Shown here piece by piece: positions 7,089-12,303 of a DNA stretch of 12,303 nt. The position numbers and the translations under genes were made by a program. Every line of letters begins with the position of its first letter. Position 1 is the first letter of the stretch. The notes beneath the pieces are model-generated. The model saw only the letters and a program-made list of their open reading frames with translations. It was not told the origin of the DNA and did not search any database. Source of the DNA: Thermoanaerobaculales bacterium (GTDB lineage: Bacteria > Acidobacteriota > Thermoanaerobaculia > Thermoanaerobaculales > Sulfomarinibacteraceae); assembly GCA_029932545.1 (NCBI GenBank), contig JAOZPW010000097.1, positions 1 to 12,303 of the forward strand, in the 5' to 3' direction.

Positions 7089-8513
7089 CTAAAATTCCTC
7101 CAGAAAAACACGTTCCCGTCGGCTGATCTTATTGCCGGCCGGATCGTTGGAACATATAACGATATCATTCCACCCGATTCTATGAACCTCAACCGCCCGT
7201 CGGAAATAGCCCCGGCTGTCGGTTTCGGTATTGGTGCCGTTGATTGTCACGGTCGCTCCCATTTCGGTCTTTCCCTCAACGATGAAAAGATGTCCAAGCT
7301 GGCGAATTTGTGCGATTTCAAGATCGGGGGGCTCAAGGTCTCGAATGACCTGCCGATGTTCGGGTGAATGGATTCGGAACCGTCGAATCGAACTCCAGTC
7401 GGAGATGCGTCCATCAGAGTGAATGCTCGCCAAGCGCCAGAAATAAGTTCCCGGGTGAACGGCCTGCAACCGAGCTCCGGTCCCCTTGATCACCGGTGAG
7501 TCAATATCAAGGTCGGATGAAGGAAAGGTCTTTATTCGACTGACTTGAAGCTTGACGCCTTGAGTGCCGGGAACCTTGGACCAGTTGAGTTGAATCACCG
7601 GATCATTGTGGATGTCAAATGCGGCGTTGTTCACAGGTGTTACGGGAGCGGGCGCCATGGGGATCTTGCGTTTGCCGGTGAAGGATCCATCGATCGCAGT
7701 CGAAACCTGCTGACGGGTCAACAGGTGGATCTGTTGTCCAGTGTCGTTGCGCAGAACCGCCCGTCCAGAAAAGGTCGAAACAACAGTTTCCGCTTCATCT
7801 TCACCAACATCAACAGCGACACGACTGTCTCGTTCGATCCGGGTTTCAATCGAATTGGTGGCTACAATCGAAGATGAGCGACCGGTGGAGACGTTGATCT
7901 TGCCCACCACCATTTTTACGGTACTGGTGTTAGCCGCACCCCGGGGGTTATGGTGAATTTCGAGGAGGGAGTTGGGGGCGATGTGGAACAGTGTGCCGTC
8001 GGAGAAAAGAATCTCAGCCGATCCGTGGCGACCGGTCTTGACGAAGTCACCGTTGAATACCGACATTCTTGGCTTTGCCATCTCCCAGCCTGAGTTTCCC
8101 GCCTGCTGGATGGTGACGCGCCCGTCGATGCTGTGGAATTGGCCTGCACCCACGGTGGATTGAGCTCCCGCACCGGCCAGGGCAGCGAATCGTGCCCGGG
8201 CATTTTCCGCCAGGCCTCGGGCATCCTCGAATGATTCGTTGCTGTATGCGGTCTTGGCTTCAGTCAGCTGCCGTGTCGCCTGGATGACTTCACCCTTCCA
8301 GGTTTTTGGGAGGTTGGCATTCTCGGCTCGGTGCTGGGCACGTTCGGCCAGTCGGATGGTTCGCCGGGCAGCCACGTCGGGGGTTGGGTTCATTCGGTAA
8401 TGAACGAACATCAAAAGGGCGCCCGCGAGGACCGCAGTCAGCCCCACTGCGACCACCTTGCCGATGGTATTGACCTTGATGATGATCCAGTCCAGTTCGA
8501 TGCCGCGTACCAA
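7089..8513 (-). CDS. Membrane-anchored FecR-domain protein with Fn3-like and Ig-like C-terminal domains
   Basis: A 474-residue protein of unknown function. It has a short N-terminus, one hydrophobic anchor (about 17-38, IGKVVAVGLTAVLAGALLMF), a charged, Ala-rich helical or coiled-coil region (about 48-113), a FecR-type beta domain (about 127-275; typical elements are GRVTIQQAG, PRMSVFNGDFVKTGRHGSAEILFSDGT and IAPNSLLEI), a fibronectin-III-like domain (about 289-382; LNWSKVPGTQGVKLQVS, GTYFWRLASI, SDWSSIRRFRI), and an Ig-like domain (about 395-472; VEGKTEMGATVTING, GYFRRAV, NDIVICSNDPAGN). The bulk should lie in the periplasm. FecR domains are known from iron-siderophore sigma regulation, but also occur in envelope proteins of other roles; no sigma factor or TonB receptor is nearby, so iron signalling is not supported. 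It leads the elongasome operon and is coupled to mreB with no spacer. The start is TTG 8513, chosen because AAGGAGGT sits 10 bases upstream and no ATG precedes the anchor. Confidence 0.85.
   Translation of the reverse strand: MVRGIELDWIIIKVNTIGKVVAVGLTAVLAGALLMFVHYRMNPTPDVAARRTIRLAERAQHRAENANLPKTWKGEVIQATRQLTEAKTAYSNESFEDARGLAENARARFAALAGAGAQSTVGAGQFHSIDGRVTIQQAGNSGWEMAKPRMSVFNGDFVKTGRHGSAEILFSDGTLFHIAPNSLLEIHHNPRGAANTSTVKMVVGKINVSTGRSSSIVATNSIETRIERDSRVAVDVGEDEAETVVSTFSGRAVLRNDTGQQIHLLTRQQVSTAIDGSFTGKRKIPMAPAPVTPVNNAAFDIHNDPVIQLNWSKVPGTQGVKLQVSRIKTFPSSDLDIDSPVIKGTGARLQAVHPGTYFWRLASIHSDGRISDWSSIRRFRIHSPEHRQVIRDLEPPDLEIAQIRQLGHLFIVEGKTEMGATVTINGTNTETDSRGYFRRAVEVHRIGWNDIVICSNDPAGNKISRRERVFLEEF
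7097..7101 (-). promoter_or_regulatory. mreB ribosome binding site inside the fecR-like gene
   Basis: GGAGG is formed by the codons for the two Glu residues near the end of the FecR-domain protein (CTG GAG GAA TTT TAG), with 8 bases to the mreB ATG. The stop TAG (7091-7089) and start ATG (7088-7086) are directly adjacent, so a terminating ribosome is placed to reinitiate on mreB. Confidence 0.8.
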
Positions 8514-8522
8514 TGGGGATAA

Positions 8523-8530
8523 ACCTCCTT
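8523..8530 (-). promoter_or_regulatory. Strong Shine-Dalgarno deciding a TTG start for the fecR-like gene
   Basis: AAGGAGGT on the minus strand is a near-perfect match to the 16S rRNA tail. Ten bases separate GGAGG from the TTG at 8513-8511. No in-frame ATG or GTG lies between this site and the membrane anchor, so TTG is the best start. An ATT one base upstream is in another frame. Confidence 0.75.
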
Positions 8531-8534
8531 TCGG

Positions 8535-8563
8535 ACAGTAACATGCTGCTTTTCGGCGGGCAA
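8535..8563 (-). promoter_or_regulatory. Weak candidate promoter for the mre operon
   Basis: On the minus strand TTGCCC (8563-8558) and TACTGT (8540-8535) lie 17 bases apart. The -35 matches at four of six positions, the -10 at three. The predicted start would fall near 8528, inside the Shine-Dalgarno of the fecR-like gene, which is awkward; the true promoter may lie further upstream. Confidence 0.18.
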
Positions 8564-8581
8564 GTGATTACCTGTCGTCCC

Positions 8582-8610
8582 TTGCGTGTCGGAGGCCCCT
8601 GGGCTACACT
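8582..8610 (+). promoter_or_regulatory. Candidate sigma-70-type promoter for ppiD-ruvAB
   Basis: TTGCGT (8582-8587) and TACACT (8605-8610) are separated by exactly 17 bases. The -10 box matches the consensus at four of six positions and the -35 at three. Predicted transcription starts near 8617, leaving an untranslated leader of about 120 bases before ppiD, which would include the GTGGG/CCCAC palindrome. This is pattern matching only. Confidence 0.35.
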
Positions 8611-8724
8611 GCGTCCCCCCGGGGCTTGAGCCTTTGGGGAACACTTCTGTGGGTATCCCACTGACGGTTCGTTTTCTTGTCTTTTGTTTCGAGTCCGTTG
8701 TGTTGGTGAGGATTCCGAGTGGAT

Positions 8725-8730
8725 GGGGAG
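8725..8730 (+). promoter_or_regulatory. ppiD ribosome binding site
   Basis: GGGGAG followed by the 6-base spacer AAGCGT and ATG. This favours ATG 8737 over the upstream in-frame GTG at 8719. Confidence 0.7.
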
Positions 8731-8736
8731 AAGCGT

Positions 8737-10683
8737 ATGGCTCTGAAGTGGCTTCGTGACAATCTCAGGCACCTGAAGTTTGTGCTCTGGGGAGTGGTAA
8801 TCGTGTTTGTTCTGCTGGTTTTTGTTGACTGGGGCTCCGGTCGGCCGGGAGGCGGTCGATCCGAGGCTGCCGTCAAGATCGGCAATCGGGAAATCGGTGA
8901 GCAGGAGTTTATTGAACAGGTTCGGAGACTCCAAGAGCTCTATGAGCGCCAGTTGGGCGACAACTGGGATCAGTTCAAGAACCAGGTAAACCTCGGTGAG
9001 CAGGCCGTTCAGCAGTTGGTCGAGCGCCAACTAATGCTGGATGAGGCCAAGGAAGCCGGCCTGGTAGCCTCCGAGGCAGAGGTTCGGGAACGGATCCTCT
9101 CCATGGCGGCCTTCACCGATAGTTCCGGGCAGTTCGTCGGGCAGGAAAGTTATAAGAGGGTCCTTCGGGCCAACCGGACCAGTCCTCGCGAATTCGAGGC
9201 CCAGTTGCACGAGGAATTTCTTCTGGAAAAACTCCGAACGATGATGGTCGAGGGTATCTGGGTCAGTGACACCGAGGTCGACGACAGTATTCGGCAGGAG
9301 CGGGAGCAGGCTTCGGTCAAGGCGGTCCAGCTCCGGTATGAGCGTTATCTCTCGGAAATCAGCGTGAGCGAGGCCTCCGCACGAGAATATTTCGACAAGC
9401 ATCAGGAGGATTTCCATCGCGACGAGGAGCGGGTTATCCGTTATTTGGTGATTGAAACCAACAAACTTCGTCATCTCCTCGAGGTTGACCAAGCCGACCT
9501 TGAAGCGTATTACGAGGAACACAAGGGTGAATTTCGGGAGGAGGAGCAGGTCCAGGCCAGTCACGTGCTGATCCGGTTGAGCCCGGGTGCGTCCTCCGAG
9601 GAGGCCGCTACCGCAAAATTCAAGGCTGATCAGGTGGCAAAACTGGCCCAAGGAGGGGCCGACTTTGGGGAGTTGGCAAGAGTTCACTCCGATGACCCTG
9701 GCTCCAAAGACAATGGTGGCGACCTCGGGTGGTTCGGCCGGGGGCAGATGGTTAAAGAATTTGCAGAGGCGGTCTTCGGCGCCAAACCTGGCGATCTTGT
9801 TGGCCCGGTCAAGAGCCAGTTTGGTTACCACATCATCAAGGTTGTCGGTTATCGACCGGATCGAGTCCGTCCCCTCGATGAGGTCATCGAGGACGTTCGC
9901 TTCCAGTACCTTGAGAGTCACGCTGCCTCCGAGGCTGAAGTCCGGGCCGGTGTCCTTGCGAAGAGGGTGACCAATGAAGGTCCAGACAGTGATGAGGCCT
10001 GGCAGTTGATCGCTGACGAGGACGAAGCTGTGGTCCTCAACGAGAGTCCACCATTCGGGGCTGGAGAGACGATTCCCGGAACGGGTTCCGATCCGGCGTT
10101 CACCCAACGGATTTTCGAGGCTGATGAGGGCGCCGTGGGTGGTCCCCGGCTGATTCCCCGTGGTTGGATCGTGTGGCAGCTTAAGGAAATCCGACCCGAG
10201 GGGTTGCCCGATTTCGAAAGTGCCAAGGCCGAAGTAGAGCAGAATCTCCGGCGTGACCGGGCGATGACGTTGGCTCACGAGCGTGGCATGGTCCTTGCGG
10301 AGGCCTGGCGTGGCGGTTCGGATATTGCTGTCCTGGCCCAGGAGAACAACACCTCGGTTGTCGATGTTCAGGCTCACCGGCGGGGTGCGGCTTTTGGCGC
10401 CCTCGGCGTGATGCCGGCTCTCGACACCGCAGTTTTCGATGCCGAAGTCGGTGATGTCGTTGGTCCTGTCACGCTCACAGAACGAGGCGTCGTCCTGGCG
10501 GGAATCGAACAGTTGACTCTGGTGAACGCTTCCGAAATCGAAGGTGATCGTGGGGCCAAGCGCCGACAATTGATGGGCGAAAAGGCCGATCAGTTGATGA
10601 GTGCGATCATCAACGAGCGGAGACGAGAAACCTCGGTGACCGTCAACACGCAGTTGGTGGCCCAGTTTGCTCCCAAGGGATGA
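8737..10683 (+). CDS. ppiD: PpiD/SurA-type membrane-anchored periplasmic peptidyl-prolyl isomerase
   Basis: A 648-residue folding factor that should sit in the inner membrane with its body in the periplasm, helping newly exported proteins fold. It has a short basic N-terminus, one anchor (about 15-31, FVLWGVVIVFVLLVFVDWG), a SurA_N-like helical chaperone region (about 44-175, with GEQAVQQLVERQLMLDEAKEAG), a parvulin domain (about 271-371) and a second, poorly conserved parvulin-like segment (about 548-595). The first parvulin domain keeps the usual residues: ASHVLIR (His276), HSDDPGSKDNGGDLGWFGRG, Met338, Phe342, Phe347 and FGYHIIKV (His365). E. coli PpiD is 623 residues with the same layout. 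The start is ATG 8737 behind GGGGAG with a 6-base spacer; an in-frame GTG at 8719 would add six residues and lacks a site of its own. First gene of a plus-strand unit with ruvA 52 bases downstream. Confidence 0.9.
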   Translation: MALKWLRDNLRHLKFVLWGVVIVFVLLVFVDWGSGRPGGGRSEAAVKIGNREIGEQEFIEQVRRLQELYERQLGDNWDQFKNQVNLGEQAVQQLVERQLMLDEAKEAGLVASEAEVRERILSMAAFTDSSGQFVGQESYKRVLRANRTSPREFEAQLHEEFLLEKLRTMMVEGIWVSDTEVDDSIRQEREQASVKAVQLRYERYLSEISVSEASAREYFDKHQEDFHRDEERVIRYLVIETNKLRHLLEVDQADLEAYYEEHKGEFREEEQVQASHVLIRLSPGASSEEAATAKFKADQVAKLAQGGADFGELARVHSDDPGSKDNGGDLGWFGRGQMVKEFAEAVFGAKPGDLVGPVKSQFGYHIIKVVGYRPDRVRPLDEVIEDVRFQYLESHAASEAEVRAGVLAKRVTNEGPDSDEAWQLIADEDEAVVLNESPPFGAGETIPGTGSDPAFTQRIFEADEGAVGGPRLIPRGWIVWQLKEIRPEGLPDFESAKAEVEQNLRRDRAMTLAHERGMVLAEAWRGGSDIAVLAQENNTSVVDVQAHRRGAAFGALGVMPALDTAVFDAEVGDVVGPVTLTERGVVLAGIEQLTLVNASEIEGDRGAKRRQLMGEKADQLMSAIINERRRETSVTVNTQLVAQFAPKG

Positions 10684-10685
10684 TA

Positions 10686-10712
10686 GGGGCCCGGCCCCTG
10701 GGCCCGGCCGGG
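10686..10712 (+). repeat. GC-only direct and inverted repeat in the ppiD-ruvA gap
   Basis: GGGCCCGGCC occurs twice (10687-10696 and 10700-10709) with a 3-base spacer. CCCGGCC (10690-10696) can also pair with GGCCGGG (10706-10712), and GGGG with CCCC inside the first copy, so rival hairpins are possible. It starts 3 bases after the ppiD stop codon. No T-run follows, so it is not a standard terminator. It may act as a processing or attenuating hairpin between ppiD and ruvA. Confidence 0.45.
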
Positions 10713-10735
10713 ATGAAGTTCCTTGAGGTCGAGTC

Positions 10736-11305
10736 GTGATCGGTCGACTGGAGGGACAGCTTCAACAGCTCGATCCGGGCACGGTGCTGATCGATGCCGG
10801 GGGCGTTGGGTATCTGGTTTCGACAACCTTGCGGTCATGGGAGAGCTTTGGTGCTGACGATCACGCATCATTGTGGATTCATACCAGCGTGCGGGATGAC
10901 GCCATCGTGCTCTTCGGTTTTCCCGACCGAAGCGAGCTCGGTGCGTTCGAGCGGTTGATCGGCATTTCCGGCGTTGGCCCACGGATCGCATTGGCGGTTC
11001 TTTCGGGGATGTCTCCGGGTCAATTGGCCGAAGCGGTAGAAACAGGTGACTTCCCCCGGATTCAGCGGACTCCCGGAGTTGGGCGAAAGACCGCCGAACG
11101 AATCGTCCTCGAACTCAAGGGCCGTCTGGATCATGTCGGTACCGTGGGCGAGAGTGATCCAGCGCTTGACGCAGTGTCGGCCCTGGTCAATCTCGGGTAT
11201 TCGGAACGTGAGGCATCGCGTGCGGTCAATGCTGCACGGGTCCTTCCCGAGGCCGACGGCCTGGGTGGCTTGATTCGGCAGGCTCTTCAAATCCTGACAT
11301 CTTAA
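10736..11305 (+). CDS. ruvA: Holliday junction branch migration protein RuvA
   Basis: A 189-residue DNA-binding protein whose tetramer holds the four-way junction flat and loads the RuvB motor. Domain I (about 1-62) is the OB fold beginning MIGRLEGQL and containing VRDDAIVLFGF, where Asp54-Asp55 correspond to the acidic pin (Glu55-Asp56 in E. coli). Domain II has the two helix-hairpin-helix motifs LIGISGVGPRIALAVLSG (74-91) and IQRTPGVGRKTAERIVLEL (109-127). Domain III (about 143-189, SALVNLGYSEREASRAV) binds RuvB. It is slightly shorter than E. coli RuvA (203) because of a short linker. The start is GTG 10736, with GAGG at 10725-10728 and a 7-base spacer. It lies 52 bases after ppiD and 57 before ruvB. 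The usual upstream partner ruvC is not in the window. Confidence 0.97.
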   Translation: MIGRLEGQLQQLDPGTVLIDAGGVGYLVSTTLRSWESFGADDHASLWIHTSVRDDAIVLFGFPDRSELGAFERLIGISGVGPRIALAVLSGMSPGQLAEAVETGDFPRIQRTPGVGRKTAERIVLELKGRLDHVGTVGESDPALDAVSALVNLGYSEREASRAVNAARVLPEADGLGGLIRQALQILTS

Positions 11306-11326
11306 ACCCAAAACCCTCAGTGGGTT
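11305..11326 (+). promoter_or_regulatory. Short hairpin between ruvA and ruvB
   Basis: AACCCA (11305-11310) pairs with TGGGTT (11321-11326) around a 10-base loop, overlapping the last base of the ruvA stop. No T-run follows. Its role is unknown; readthrough into ruvB is expected. Confidence 0.25.
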
Positions 11327-11362
11327 GTGCCATTCCCGTCCGGCTCTGCTAGGGTGGGCCAT

Positions 11363-12303
11363 ATGAGTGAAGTTCTTCAGGCTGACCGGGACAAAGCCGA
11401 ACGTAGTTTTGAGGAGGGGATTCGTCCGCGCAGACTTGAAGACTTCGTTGGCCAGGAGCGTTTGACGAACAATCTTTCAGTTTTCATCAAAGCCGCTTGT
11501 GACCGGGGAGAGTGCCTCGACCATGTCTTGTTTTTTGGGCCGCCGGGCCTTGGGAAGACGACCCTGGCCCACATCGTCGCAACCGCGATGGGCGCGGAGT
11601 TTCACATCAGTTCCGGGCCGGTTTTGGAGAAGGCAGGAGACCTCGCCGCCATCTTGACCAATCTTCAAGAAGGTGACGTGCTCTTCCTCGATGAAATCCA
11701 TAGGCTGAGTCCGGCGGTTGAGGAGATCCTCTATCCGGCGATGGAAGATTTTGAACTCGATCTGGTCATTGGGGAGGGCCCGGCCGCCAGAAGCGTTCGC
11801 TTGACGCTTCCGCCATTTACGCTGGTGGCCGCTACCACCCGTACCGGGTTGCTGACGGCGCCCCTGAGAGACCGCTTCGGCATCGTCAGTCGATTGGAAT
11901 TTTACGAACGGGACGATCTGGCCTCGATCACACGGCGCTCGGCTCGGATTCTCGATATTTCGATCACCGATGATGCTTCGCTCGAGGTGGCTCGGCGAGC
12001 TCGGGGAACACCGCGGATCGCCAATCGGCTTCTCAGGCGTGTTCGGGATTTTGCGCACCATCGTGGGGATCAACAGATTACGCTTGAGGCGGCCCGGTTC
12101 GGTTTGCAGCAGATGGAGGTTGACGCCTTTGGTCTCGACCACCTCGATCGACGGTTGCTGATGACGATCATTGACGTGTATCAGGGGGGACCGGTTGGAT
12201 TGAAGGCGTTGGCGGCATCCCTGGGTGAGGACCGTGGAACCCTGGAGGACATCAACGAGCCATATCTGCTTCAAAGTGGTCTCCTCCAGCGAACCCCCAG
12301 GGG
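11363..12303 (+). CDS. ruvB: Holliday junction branch migration ATPase RuvB (3' end cut by window edge)
   Basis: The first 313 residues of the AAA+ helicase motor that drives branch migration with RuvA. Visible motifs are Walker A GPPGLGKTT (59-67), Walker B LFLDEIH (107-113), sensor 1 ATTR (157-160), the arginine finger in APLRDRFG (Arg169), sensor 2 GTPRIANRLLRR (215-226), and the C-terminal winged-helix domain with MEVDAFGLDHLDRRLL and YQGGPVGLKALAASLGED. The frame is open to the edge within the LLQRTPR segment; about 20 residues are probably missing compared with E. coli RuvB (336). The start is ATG 11363 (MSEVLQADRDKAERSFEEGI), behind AGGGTGGG. No frameshift or missing catalytic residue is seen. 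Confidence 0.97.
   Translation, partial: MSEVLQADRDKAERSFEEGIRPRRLEDFVGQERLTNNLSVFIKAACDRGECLDHVLFFGPPGLGKTTLAHIVATAMGAEFHISSGPVLEKAGDLAAILTNLQEGDVLFLDEIHRLSPAVEEILYPAMEDFELDLVIGEGPAARSVRLTLPPFTLVAATTRTGLLTAPLRDRFGIVSRLEFYERDDLASITRRSARILDISITDDASLEVARRARGTPRIANRLLRRVRDFAHHRGDQQITLEAARFGLQQMEVDAFGLDHLDRRLLMTIIDVYQGGPVGLKALAASLGEDRGTLEDINEPYLLQSGLLQRTPR

Larger units (their letters stand above)
8514..8736. promoter_or_regulatory. Divergent promoter region between the mre operon and ppiD
   Basis: This 223-base gap separates two divergently transcribed units and must hold the promoters of both. It contains candidate plus-strand and minus-strand sigma-70-like boxes (listed separately), the palindrome GTGGG-TAT-CCCAC (8649-8661), which could be an operator, and a possible long-loop stem pairing AGGCCCC (about 8592-8598) with GGGGCTT (about 8621-8627) with one G-U pair. 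No small gene is convincing within it. Confidence 0.6.

Noticed and set aside
7089..8513. Reading the FecR-domain gene as an iron-siderophore anti-sigma regulator
   Set aside because: There is no FecI-type sigma factor or TonB-dependent receptor next to it, and the extra Fn3 and Ig-like domains and the mreB coupling point elsewhere.
9031..10569. Long open frame (512 codons) on the minus strand
   Set aside because: It lies fully antisense to ppiD, whose domains and ribosome site are clear. Its product has no recognisable motif; such frames arise from codon bias in GC-rich genes.
11477..12274. 265-codon open frame on the minus strand
   Set aside because: Antisense to ruvB, which has intact AAA+ motifs throughout.
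1..12303. Mobile element, CRISPR array, tRNA, rRNA or toxin-antitoxin pair
   Set aside because: I saw no transposase, terminal repeats, regularly spaced repeats, tRNA-like cloverleaf or small paired genes. Every large plus or minus gene is a core housekeeping type.

Overview
The window is about 12.3 kb of GC-rich bacterial chromosome, densely packed with housekeeping genes. It comes from a Gram-negative (diderm), rod-shaped organism: it carries a full cell-elongation gene set and an inner-membrane periplasmic PpiD/SurA-type chaperone. The gene order (FecR-type gene, mreB, mreC, mreD, mrdA, rodA, rng, divergent from ppiD-ruvA-ruvB) would fit an Acidobacteriota-like or deltaproteobacteria-like lineage. 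That placement is an inference and cannot be fixed from this sequence alone.

Left part, minus strand (8513 down to 336): one apparent seven-gene operon. In transcription order it holds an anchored FecR/Fn3/Ig-like protein (fecR-like), mreB, mreC, mreD, mrdA (PBP2), rodA and rng (RNase G). The genes are tightly coupled. The fecR-like stop codon abuts the mreB start with no spacer, and mreB's Shine-Dalgarno lies in the last fecR-like codons. mreC/mreD, mreD/mrdA and rodA/rng each share a 4-base ATGA stop/start overlap, and mrdA/rodA are 6 bases apart. MreB filaments, the MreC-MreD membrane proteins, the RodA glycosyltransferase and the PBP2 transpeptidase together form the elongasome that inserts peptidoglycan into the side wall. 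RNase G is a cytoplasmic endoribonuclease often genetically linked to mre genes.

Middle (8514-8736): a 223-base divergent promoter region between the fecR-like gene and ppiD. The fecR-like gene appears to start at TTG behind a perfect-looking Shine-Dalgarno.

Right part, plus strand (8737 to the window edge): ppiD (membrane-anchored periplasmic peptidyl-prolyl isomerase/chaperone), ruvA and ruvB. RuvB is cut by the right edge, probably about 20 residues short of its end. RuvA and RuvB form the Holliday-junction branch migration motor. ruvC is not in the window.

Left edge (1-335): no confident gene. It holds several inverted repeats, the best being a 62-base interrupted stem-loop just downstream of rng, and one short open frame that could be the tail of a convergent gene.

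I saw no rRNA, tRNA, CRISPR array, insertion sequence, phage or plasmid feature. The main points of interest are the FecR-type protein leading the elongasome operon and the structured stretch after rng. I did not find strong evidence for a wholly new system.
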